From NCBI GenBank assembly GCA_963839815.1, contig CAWIWF010000006.1, positions 558,001 through 622,000 of the forward strand: DNA of 64,000 nt, written 5' to 3'. The notes beneath the pieces are model-generated. The model was not told the origin of the DNA, did not search any database, and saw nothing but the letters and a program-made list of their open reading frames with translations. Source of the DNA: JACVRM01 sp963839815 (GTDB lineage Bacteria > Actinomycetota > Thermoleophilia > Gaiellales > Gaiellaceae). Of this stretch, positions 10,080 through 17,085 are shown piece by piece. The translations under genes and the position numbers were made by a program. Within the stretch, counting starts at the first letter, position 1. Each line of letters opens with the position of its first letter.

Positions 10080-10142
10080 GTGGCTGACAGCCACGAACTC
10101 GCCGACCAGCCTCGTTCCGTCCGCTGTGTGGCTGACAGCCAC
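10080..10142. repeat. Tandem palindrome GTGGCTGACAGCCAC, two copies 48 bp apart
   Basis: Two identical 15-bp units, each with 7-bp arms around a central A. The first overlaps the last base of the broken acyltransferase stop codon. Confidence 0.8.
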
Positions 10143-10360
10143 CAGCTCAGGGCCAGGAGGCCTCGGCGAAGGCGACTCGGCGAGCGCGAAGAGCTCTCTC
10201 CAGCTCGCCGGGAGTCGGTGGCGGATCGAGTCTGGCGCGCTCGGTCGAGAGCCGGGCCGGGTCGAGGACGATACCGACGCGAGGCAGGTGCAGACGGTCG
10301 GCGTCCCAGCAGTCGGGCAGTCGTCGGACAACGGGAGCCCGGCGCGGCACGCCTCGCATC

Positions 10361-10389
10361 CGAGCTTGCAACAGTCTGTTGCAAGCTCG
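10361..10389. promoter_or_regulatory. Perfect 29-bp palindrome, possible operator
   Basis: Arms of 14 bp (CGAGCTTGCAACAG and its exact complement) around one T. It ends 5 bp before the -10-like hexamer of the next gene, so it covers where a -35 would sit. That position fits a dimeric repressor site; a mobile-element remnant is the alternative. Confidence 0.55.
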
Positions 10390-10394
10390 GGAGG

Positions 10395-10400
10395 TAGCCT
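10395..10400 (+). promoter_or_regulatory. -10-like TAGCCT, leaderless start
   Basis: 9 nt before the GTG at 10410 and directly after the 29-bp palindrome. Confidence 0.45.
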
Positions 10401-10409
10401 CCGCCCGCT

Positions 10410-11531
10410 GTGCTGATCAAGGGACTCTTCTGGGGCAGCCTCGGCGCCATCCTCTGGACGCACGCGGGCTACCCGCTCGCCGCTGCCGCCCTCGCACGCG
10501 TGCGACCGCGGCCGGTGCGCAAGGAGGCGATCGAGCCCGAGGTGACGGTGATCGTCCCCGCCCATGACGAGGAGGACGTGATCGAGCGGCGGCTCGAGAA
10601 CCTCCTCGCGCTTGACTACCCGGCCGACAAGCTCTCGGTGCTCGTCGCCTCCGACGACTCCGGCGACCGCACGGACGAGCTGGTCGAGGCGGCGGCCGCG
10701 GAGGAGCCGCGCATCCGTCTGCTTCGCTGCCCCCGCGGCGGCAAGCTCGCCGCGCTGAACCGCGCCGTCCCGGAGACGACGACGCCGATCGTCGCCTTCA
10801 CGGACGCGAACGCCACCTGGGAGCCCGACGCCCTGCGCCTGCTCGTGCGCAACTTCGCCGATCCCGACGTCGGCTACGTGTGCGGTCAGCTGCGCCTCCA
10901 GGTCGCAGGGGGGTCGAACCGGGAGGGCCTCTACTGGCGCTACGAGATGTGGATCCGGCGCAGCGAGTCGCTGCTCGGCTCGATCACGGGCGGCAACGGC
11001 TCCATCTACGCGGTGCGGCGCGAGGACTACGTCACCCACCGCTTCGGCCAGGACCTGGGCCTGCCGGACGCGATGGTCAAGCGTGGCCGTCGCGCCGTCT
11101 ACGAGCCCGAGGCGGTCGCGCTCGAGCAGCCGCCGCCCGACCTCGAGGACGAGTACGGCCGCAAGGTGCGCATGTTCCCCTGGGCGTGGCAGCACCTCGT
11201 CGAGGGGAGGATGCTGAGTGGCGTGCCACCGCTCTACCTGGCGGAGCTCGTCTCGCACCGGCTGCTTCGGTACGGCAGTGGCGTCCTGCACGTGGCGCTG
11301 CTCGTGACGAGCGTGGTGCTGGCGCCGCGCGGCGGCGTCTACGCGCTCGCGTTCGCGGGTCAGCTCGCGTGGCTCGGACTCGCGCTCGCGGGCCGCCTGC
11401 GGCTGCCGGTGCCGCTCGCGAGCCTGGCGTACTACTACGCGCTCGTCACCTGGGCCACGCTCGTCTCGCTGGTGCGCTACCTGCGCGAGGGCGTCCCACC
11501 TGTGTGGGAGAAGGCCGCCGGCACGCGCTGA
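10410..11531 (+). CDS. Membrane glycosyltransferase family 2
   Basis: 373 aa. After an N-terminal hydrophobic segment (GLFWGSLGAILWTHAGYPL) comes a GT-A domain: VTVIVPAHDEEDVIERRL near residue 46, a DDSGD donor-binding segment near 76, FTDANATWEPDAL near 129 and a later EDYVT/LPDAM region, ending in three to four hydrophobic segments (GVLHVALLVTSVVLAP onward). This is the processive or membrane-anchored GT2 layout used for polysaccharide extension. The usual QxxRW motif of cellulose/hyaluronan synthases is not evident, so it is probably non-processive. GTG start with GGGAGG 15 nt upstream, or leaderless from the hexamer at 10395. Confidence 0.85.
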   Translation: MLIKGLFWGSLGAILWTHAGYPLAAAALARVRPRPVRKEAIEPEVTVIVPAHDEEDVIERRLENLLALDYPADKLSVLVASDDSGDRTDELVEAAAAEEPRIRLLRCPRGGKLAALNRAVPETTTPIVAFTDANATWEPDALRLLVRNFADPDVGYVCGQLRLQVAGGSNREGLYWRYEMWIRRSESLLGSITGGNGSIYAVRREDYVTHRFGQDLGLPDAMVKRGRRAVYEPEAVALEQPPPDLEDEYGRKVRMFPWAWQHLVEGRMLSGVPPLYLAELVSHRLLRYGSGVLHVALLVTSVVLAPRGGVYALAFAGQLAWLGLALAGRLRLPVPLASLAYYYALVTWATLVSLVRYLREGVPPVWEKAAGTR

Positions 11532-11561
11532 CGGCGGCCTCGACGGCCGCTCGTCCGCGCA

Positions 11562-11589
11562 GGGTCTGTCCCCGAACGGGGACTGACCC
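11562..11589 (+). repeat. Palindromic repeat family A, copy 2
   Basis: GGGTCTGTCCCC, four-base GAAC centre, GGGGACTGACCC. Confidence 0.85.
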
Positions 11590-11626
11590 GTCTCGCCGTG
11601 CCGCCGCCGCTCGCGGCTTGACGATC

Positions 11627-11653
11627 GGGACAGTCCCCATAGGGGACGGTCCC
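11627..11653 (+). repeat. Palindromic repeat, family A variant
   Basis: GGGACAGTCCCC / GGGGACGGTCCC with a short ATA centre. It keeps the GTCCCC/GGGGAC core but has different outer bases. Confidence 0.7.
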
Positions 11654-11715
11654 TGCAAGCCGCCTGTCTCGCGCGTGCCGCCGCTCGCGTCGTCCGCTCG
11701 CCGGCCGGTGGCACC

Positions 11716-11748
11716 CGCCCTTTACATGGACAGTCCATGTAAAGGGCG
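11716..11748. repeat. Palindromic repeat family B, perfect copy
   Basis: 33-bp perfect palindrome with 16-bp arms (CGCCCTTTACATGGAC and its complement) around a central A. A diverged copy sits in the broken acyltransferase at 9276. Confidence 0.85.
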
Positions 11749-11840
11749 CCTCCCCGCCCCGGTTGATCCGCCACCCGTCCCGTAAGGACTGCGTGAAGAA
11801 ACGAGGAGGCGCCCGGGCAAGCGCCGAACCACGCACTACC

Positions 11841-13274
11841 GTGGCCCGCTTGCGCAGACGAGCCCCACTCGTCGTCATCGCCATGCTCGTCGCCGGCTGC
11901 GCCGGCGGCGACGACGGCCCCTCCGGCGAGACGCGGACCGCCCCGCTCGTCCCCTTCGGCGCCGAGCAGGCCGAGCGCGACGCCTTCCGCTCCGTCGTCC
12001 CGGGCGCGCTCGCCGCGCGCCGCACCTACGTCGTGGTCGTCGACGGCGACCTGAACAACCGCATCCGCGGCGCTCTCGTCCGCGTCGGCCGCCTCACCGA
12101 CGCCACCGGGCGCGTCGGCGCCGCCCGCTTCCACCTGCGCCGCGGCGCCACCCGCACGGTCGAGATCAGCGCCCCCGGCTACCGCACCCGCACGCTGCCC
12201 GTCACCTTCAACCGCCGCCAGGTCACCCTTCGCGTCTACCGCCCCGACCGCCAGTGGCCGATGTACGGCGTCACCGCGCGCCGCACCCAGGTGCAGCCCG
12301 CCATCCGCATCCGCCCGCCCTTCCGCGTCGTCTGGAGCCGCGGCATGGGCTCGCTGCTCGAGTTCCCCGCCGTCGTCTCGGACGGCATGGCCTACCTGGC
12401 GAACTACCGCGGCACCGTCTTCGCCCTCTCGATGCGCACCGGCAAGGTCGCCTGGCGCGTCGAGACCCGCTCGAAGATGGCGTCGTCCCCCGCGGTCGCC
12501 GGCGCCGACCTCGTCGTGCACGGGATGGACGGCGTCGTCCGCATCTTCGACCGCCGCAACGGCCGCCTGCGCTGGCACTACACCGTCGGCTCGCCGGTGG
12601 AGTCGTCGCCGGTCGTGCGCGACGGGATCGACTACTTCGGCTCGTGGAACGGACGCGTCTACGCCCTCGACCTCGAGCGCCGCCGCCTGCGCTGGAGCCA
12701 CGTCAGCGGCGCGAAGATCACCTCGAGCGCATCCGTGGTCGGCGGGTCCGTCTACCTCGGCGACTACGCCGGCAAGGTGCTCGCCCTGGACGCCCGCACC
12801 GGCGCCCGCCGCTGGACCGCCTCCGTCAACGGCCGCATCTACGGCACCCCCGCGGTCGCCGGCGGCTCGATCTACGTGCCCAGCTCGACCGGCAACTCGC
12901 TGACCGCCTTCTCGCGGAGCGGAGCGCTGCGCTGGCGCGTGACGACGGGCCGCTACGTCTACTCGTCGCCCGCCGTCTGGGCCGGCCGCGTCTACTTCGG
13001 CTCCCACGACGGCTACCTGCGTGCCGTCTCCGCCCGCACCGGCCGCGAGCTCTGGCGCGTGTCGACCGGCCGCCCCATCTCGGGCGCGCCGACGATCGTC
13101 GCCGGCATCGTCTACTTCGCCTCGATCCGAGGCCGCATCTACGGCGCCGACGCCCGCACCGGCAAGCTCGTCTACACCTTCCCCGACGGCCAGTACGTGC
13201 CGGTCTCGGGCAACGCCTTCCGCCTCCTCCTGCACGGCTTCTCGCGGCTGTACGCCGTCGCGCCGAAGGCGTGA
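11841..13274 (+). CDS. PQQ-like beta-propeller lipoprotein
   Basis: 477 aa from the GTG at 11841. The N-terminus is a textbook lipoprotein signal: RLRRR, a short hydrophobic stretch (PLVVIAML) and lipobox LVAGC with Cys at residue 20. After a region of about 120 residues resembling a carboxypeptidase-like beta-sandwich come about seven propeller blades of the type G-x-VYALD-x-xTG-x-xRW (for example KVLALDARTGARRW and YLRAVSARTGRELW). The fold matches outer-face PQQ/WD-like proteins such as BamB; the catalytic residues of quinoprotein dehydrogenases are not evident, so a binding or scaffold role is more likely. A GTG at 11793 with AAGGA upstream would add 16 residues; 11841 was chosen because it gives a normal-length signal peptide. 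Confidence 0.8.
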   Translation: MARLRRRAPLVVIAMLVAGCAGGDDGPSGETRTAPLVPFGAEQAERDAFRSVVPGALAARRTYVVVVDGDLNNRIRGALVRVGRLTDATGRVGAARFHLRRGATRTVEISAPGYRTRTLPVTFNRRQVTLRVYRPDRQWPMYGVTARRTQVQPAIRIRPPFRVVWSRGMGSLLEFPAVVSDGMAYLANYRGTVFALSMRTGKVAWRVETRSKMASSPAVAGADLVVHGMDGVVRIFDRRNGRLRWHYTVGSPVESSPVVRDGIDYFGSWNGRVYALDLERRRLRWSHVSGAKITSSASVVGGSVYLGDYAGKVLALDARTGARRWTASVNGRIYGTPAVAGGSIYVPSSTGNSLTAFSRSGALRWRVTTGRYVYSSPAVWAGRVYFGSHDGYLRAVSARTGRELWRVSTGRPISGAPTIVAGIVYFASIRGRIYGADARTGKLVYTFPDGQYVPVSGNAFRLLLHGFSRLYAVAPKA

Positions 13275-13364
13275 GCGCCGGAGAGCCCGTCCCGCGGCTC
13301 GCGACGCGGGGACAGCACCTGCCTCGCTAGCGTGCGGTAGCCACCCCTGTTCCCCCTGCGGTCG

Positions 13365-14634
13365 ATGATTCGAGCTCTCACCCTCACGCGCGTCCTCGTC
13401 GTGCTCGCCGCGATCGTCCTGCTGACGGTCGGTGTCGGCGGCGTCTTCGCCTACCAGCGCTGGCAGGACTCGCAGGACGTGCGCGGCTCGTCGACGGTCG
13501 AGTTCGAGACCGCCGAGGAGCCGGTCGTCCAGCCGCCGCGCGACAAGGTGCGCTGGCCGATGTTCGGCTACGAGGAGCAGCGGCGGCGCGTCGACGACGA
13601 CGCCGGCCTCGCGCCGCCCTTCCGCGCGGTCTGGACGCACAAGGCGAAGAGCCTGATCGAGTTCCCGCCCGTGCTCGGCTACGGCAAGCTCCTCTTCCAG
13701 ACGAACGACGGCCGCCTGGTCGCGCTCGAGTCCCGCCGCGGCGATCGTCGCCTGGACGCACCGCACCGGCCGCTGCGCCGCCGCCTCGCCCGCGCTCTCC
13801 GAGTACACCGTCTACGCCAGCTTCCTGAACAAGCCGCCGTGCAATCGCGACGGGAACGGCCTCGACGGCGAGCTGCTCGCGCTGCGCGTCCGCGACGGCA
13901 CGGTGCGCTGGCGCTTCCGGCTCGGCCCGAGCGAGTCGTCGCCGCTCGTCGTCGGCGACCGCGTCTACGTCGGCGACTGGCGCGGCACGGTCTACGCCCT
14001 CGACGCCGCCACCGGCAAGGTGGTCTGGACGCACGAGACCGACGGCGAGGTGAAGGGCGCGCTCGCCCACGACGACGGCACCCTCTACGTCGGCTCCTAC
14101 GACCATCACGTCTACGCGCTCGACGCCCGCACCGGCAAGCGCCGCTGGCGCGCGGAGGCCCAGGACCGGATCGGCACCCAGGGCCGCTTCTACTCGACGC
14201 CCGCCGTCGCCTACGACCGCGTCTACGTCGGCGGCACCGACGGCAAGGTCTACTCGTTCGGCGCCAACACCGGCAAGCTGCGCTGGTCGCAGGGCACGGG
14301 CAGCTTCGTCTACGGCTCGCCGGCGGTCTGGGAGCAGCTCGTCCTCGTCGGCTCGCACGACAAGCGCTTCTACGCCCTCGACGCGGCCACCGGCGACGTC
14401 CGGTGGAGGTTCGACGCCAAGGGCCGGATCTCGGGCTCGGCGACCGTGCTCGACGGCGTCGTCTACTTCTCGACGCTGAACCAGCGCACCTTCGCCCTCG
14501 ACGCGCGCACAGGAAAGGAGCTCTGGCGCTGGAACGACGGCAAGTACGCCGGCGTGATCGGCGGCCGCCAGCGGATCTACCTGATGGGCCACACCCGGAT
14601 CTACGCGATGCTTCCGCGCCCCGATGGCACGTAA
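13365..14634 (+). CDS. Membrane-anchored PQQ-like beta-propeller, frameshifted
   Basis: The N-terminus has one hydrophobic anchor (VLVVLAAIVLLTVGVGGVFAY) and KVRWPMFGYEEQRRR, paralogous to QWPMYGVTARRTQ of the preceding gene. The reading frame is lost near 13738: LVALESR is followed in the next frame by AIVAWTHRTGRC and then a full propeller (GTVYALDAATGKVVW, HVYALDARTGKRRW and others) to the stop at 14634. One missing base restores a protein of about 420 aa. The two propellers are neighbours and look like a tandem duplication, one lipid-anchored and one helix-anchored, both facing outside, upstream of the chain-length gene. Confidence 0.75.
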
Positions 14635-14652
14635 CAGACTGGTACGAGCGGG

Positions 14653-14658
14653 TAGGGT
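14653..14658 (+). promoter_or_regulatory. -10-like TAGGGT, leaderless start
   Basis: 9 nt before the ATG at 14668. Confidence 0.5.
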
Positions 14659-14667
14659 GTCCCGCCC

Positions 14668-15568
14668 ATGAGCGTGCAACGCGAAGCGCCGCGGCGCCGA
14701 CGCGAGCCCCTGGACGAGCTCGATCTGGACGCCGAGCAGGAGGTCGACCTCGGTCGCCTCTGGAGCCGGATCACGGCGCACTGGTGGCTGCCGCTGGCCG
14801 GGCTCGCGGTCGGGCTCGATCCTCGGCCTCTTCCTCGCCGTCGGCGGCAAGCAGGTCTACAAGGCGGAGGCGACGCTGAGCCTGGGCACGCCGCTGACGC
14901 CGACCTCGAACAACCAGGTGCCCGGCTTCCAGACGCACCCGAGCGTCGTCCGCGAGATCGTCACCTCGGAGGCGGCGCTGCGCCGCGCCGCCGAGCAGGC
15001 CGGGCTGCGCGTCGGTCAGCTGCGCGGCCGCGTCTCGAGCGCGGCGATCGGCGGGGCGCGGCGGACGACGTCGGGCCAGGCGCAGCTGACCGAGATCTCC
15101 GTCACCGGCACGCAGCGGCAGAAGACGGCGCGCGCTGCCAACGCGCTCGCGGCGATCGTGGTCGAGGACGTCTCGGGCTACACGAGCGCGAAGATCGCAG
15201 GCCTGCGCGGCCAGCTCGAGGCCCAGCAGCGGCGGATCACCACGCTCGACGAGCGTATCGCTTCGTTCGACCAAGCCTTGAGCGAGGCCTCGGACCTGCC
15301 GCCCCTCGAGAAGCTGGTGTTGCAGACGCAGCTCAAAACGTATGAGGAGCGGCGCGCGGTCACCGAGGAGGCAGCCGAGGAGACGAAGATCCTGCTCGCG
15401 CTGGCCGAGAACTTCGAGCGCGCGCAGGTGATCGAGCCGGCGGTCGCCTTCGAGACGACTGCGCGCTCCAAGCGCACCTCGATGCTCGTCGGCGGGCTGC
15501 TCGGGCTGCTGCTCGGCGCGCTCGCAGCGGTGATCTGGGCGCCGCTCGCCGCCCGCCGGGCCCGCTAG
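14668..15568 (+). CDS. Wzz-like polysaccharide chain-length/export protein, frameshifted
   Basis: The cytoplasmic N-terminus contains EVDLGRLWSRITAHWWLP, the usual entry to a Wzz domain, and leads into the first membrane helix. The frame breaks near 14818: an extra base after GLAVGL hides ILGLFLAVGGKQVYKAEA, which continues in the second frame through a periplasmic-type coiled region (GQLEAQQRRITTLDERIAS) to a C-terminal helix (TSMLVGGLLGLLLGALAAVIW). No tyrosine-kinase domain is attached. Wzz proteins set the length of exported polysaccharide at the cytoplasmic membrane. Total length after repair is about 300 aa. The GT gene at 15577 follows after 8 bp. Confidence 0.8.
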
Positions 15569-15576
15569 GCAGCCCC

Positions 15577-16518
15577 ATGCTCGAGGGCAAGCGGATCGCC
15601 GTCGTCGTGCCGGCGCACGAGGAGGAGCGGCTGATCGCGTCCACGCTCGCCGCCATCCCCTCGTTCGTCGACCGCATCTACGTCGTCGACGACGCCTCGA
15701 CCGACGCCACCGCCGAGCAGGCGACCGCGGGCGGCGACCCGCGCGTCGAGGTGATCCGCCACGAGCGCAACCGCGGCGTCGGCGCCGCGATCGCCACCGG
15801 CTACCGGCGCGCCCGCGAGGAGAAGGTCGACGTCACCTGCGTGATGGCCGCCGACGGGCAGATGGACCCCGCCGACCTGCCGGTGCTGGCCGGCGCGGTC
15901 GCGCGCGGCGAGGTCGACTACGCGAAGGCGAACCGCCTCTTCACCGGCGAGGCGTGGAAGCTGATCCCGCGCACCCGCTACCTCGGCAACGCGGTGCTGA
16001 GCCTGCTGACGAAGATCGCCTCCGGCTACTGGCACGTCGCCGACTCGCAGTCCGGCTACACGGCGATCTCGCGCGAGGAGCTCGAGCGGCTCGACCTCGA
16101 CCGCCTCTACCCGCGCTACGGCTTCCCCAACGACATGCTCGTGCAGCTGAACGTCTGGAACGCCCGCGTGCGCGACTTCCCCTCGCGCCCGATCTACGGC
16201 GTCGGCGAGCGCTCCGGCATCCGCCTGCGCCGCGTGGTGCCGGCGATCTCGTGGCTGCTCTTCCGCCGCTTCTGGTGGCGCCTCGGCCAGAAGTACGTCA
16301 TCCGCGACTTCCACCCGCTCGTCTTCTTCTACGCGCTCGGCACGCTCCTGACCCTGATCGGCCTGGTGCTCGGCGTGGTCGAGACGGCCCTGCGCATCGC
16401 CGGCAACGACATCACCCCGGCGACGATCGTCCTCGTCGCCCTGCTCCTGATCTCGGGCACCCAGTTCACGCTCTTCGCCATGTGGTTCGACATGGAGTCG
16501 AACAAGGATCTTCGGTAA
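15577..16518 (+). CDS. Glycosyltransferase family 2, polyprenyl-phosphate-sugar synthase type
   Basis: 313 aa. The GT-A domain shows VVVPAHEEERLIASTL, VVDDASTDAT near residue 40 and MAADGQMDPADLP near 90 (the D-x-D-like donor site), with QSGYTAISREEL later, as in dolichyl/polyprenyl-phosphate mannose or glucose synthases. Two C-terminal hydrophobic helices (LVFFYALGTLLTLIGLVLGV and ATIVLVALLLISGTQFTLF) place it in the membrane. It probably makes a polyprenyl-phosphate sugar for transfer outside the cell. Same operon as the Wzz-like gene by spacing. Confidence 0.85.
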   Translation: MLEGKRIAVVVPAHEEERLIASTLAAIPSFVDRIYVVDDASTDATAEQATAGGDPRVEVIRHERNRGVGAAIATGYRRAREEKVDVTCVMAADGQMDPADLPVLAGAVARGEVDYAKANRLFTGEAWKLIPRTRYLGNAVLSLLTKIASGYWHVADSQSGYTAISREELERLDLDRLYPRYGFPNDMLVQLNVWNARVRDFPSRPIYGVGERSGIRLRRVVPAISWLLFRRFWWRLGQKYVIRDFHPLVFFYALGTLLTLIGLVLGVVETALRIAGNDITPATIVLVALLLISGTQFTLFAMWFDMESNKDLR

Positions 16519-16559
16519 GTGCTTATTTGAGATTTGTCTTTAAGCGCTTCGCGGCTTGA

Positions 16560-16601
16560 CGAAAGAGAGAAGGCCTGCCACGGCGGGCCTTCTCTCTTTC
16601 G
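16560..16601 (+). terminator. Strong hairpin, terminator-like
   Basis: A perfect 16-bp stem (CGAAAGAGAGAAGGCC with its complement at 16586-16601) around a 10-nt spacer that can itself pair in part. There is no long T tract. It closes the 15577-16518 transcript. Confidence 0.7.
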
Positions 16602-16698
16602 CTAGCCCTCCAACGCTCACAGTGGGCTCCCGGGCGGCCCTTGCCTGCTCCGACGGGTACCGTGAGAAGCCGGACGTCCCCGGGATAAGGAGGTTGGC

Positions 16699-16812
16699 GT
16701 GGCGACGAGAAAACAGAAGCTGCGAGCAGCGGCGGCAGCGAACCCACTTTCTGAAACGCCGAAACCCCTGAAGAAGACTTCGAAGGTGAAGAAGACCTCA
16801 CGCGGGAAGTAG
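16699..16812 (+). CDS. Tiny lysine-rich protein, 37 aa
   Basis: GTG start preceded by a near-perfect Shine-Dalgarno (TAAGGAGGT, 5 nt gap), rare in this window and the main argument that it is translated. The product VATRKQKLRAAAAANPLSE then TPKPLKKTSKVKKTSRGK is strongly basic, with no hydrophobic segment. A TACCGT hexamer at 16658-16663 could be its -10. It stands alone between a terminator hairpin and a glycosyltransferase gene. Function is unknown; a nucleic-acid-binding or ribosome-associated peptide is only a guess from charge. Compare the basic ORF at 24837-24935. Confidence 0.55.
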   Translation: MATRKQKLRAAAAANPLSETPKPLKKTSKVKKTSRGK

Positions 16813-17085
16813 TCGCTCCGACGCGGCGTGGGAACGGCACAACCAAGTGAACGTTGTTCAGAGCTCACCTCAGGGCGACGCCGCATGGGAGGCCGTCGCT
16901 CGCGCACCGGTCGGTATTGGCTACTGGGGGGTGCAGGCTCGAGCTACGTGCATGGCACGCTGAAACGCATCGGGCGGTCGGTTGCGGTGCGAGATTCCTG
17001 AACCTGGTTCGGTCTCAGCCAAAGCGAATGCCATCGATCTGCCCATCTGAGGCGTACGGTGGGTGAGGGGCGAGGAAGGGTGGCG

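Larger units (their letters stand above)
9059..10080 (+). pseudogene. FemAB/GNAT-like acyltransferase interrupted by palindromic elements
   Basis: The 5' part (GTG 9059, overlapping the previous stop) encodes VREVGPGDWDGLLAELGL through EHEGTVFAAILRRL, then runs into palindromic repeat DNA and a TAA at 9278. The 3' part resumes in another frame from about 9301 with ARDVITPYGYGGPAGG and continues to HLGGGVGGGRDSLHEFKRR and the stop at 10080. Together the two pieces form a typical FemAB/BioF2-like N-acyltransferase of the type placed in polysaccharide and peptidoglycan-crosslinking loci, with the break where the N- and C-terminal GNAT halves approach each other. Net inserted length must leave remainder 2 on division by 3. 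The downstream part could still be translated from the GTG at 9310, but it would lack the first half-domain. Confidence 0.8.
10081..10409. other. Non-coding stretch with two palindromic motifs
   Basis: No supported gene. It begins with two copies of the 15-bp palindrome GTGGCTGACAGCCAC (10080-10094 and 10128-10142) and ends with a perfect 29-bp palindrome just before the next glycosyltransferase. The sequence between shows no codon pattern or family match. Confidence 0.7.
11532..11840. other. Repeat-rich intergenic stretch
   Basis: Holds two family A-type palindromes, the perfect family B palindrome and a 10-bp inverted repeat (GGGCGCCTCC at 11744-11753 with its complement at 11805-11814). 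Apart from a possible 5' extension of the next gene from the GTG at 11793, nothing here looks coding. Confidence 0.7.

Noticed and set aside
13300..13325. Further family A relic (GGGGACAGCACC)
   Set aside because: Only one half of the palindrome matches and the complementary arm is missing, so it could be chance in GC-rich DNA.
10077..13808. Open frame of more than 1200 codons on the minus strand across several plus-strand genes
   Set aside because: It overlaps a glycosyltransferase and two propeller genes with clear motifs, crosses palindromic repeats and has no recognisable domain. High GC makes such frames common.
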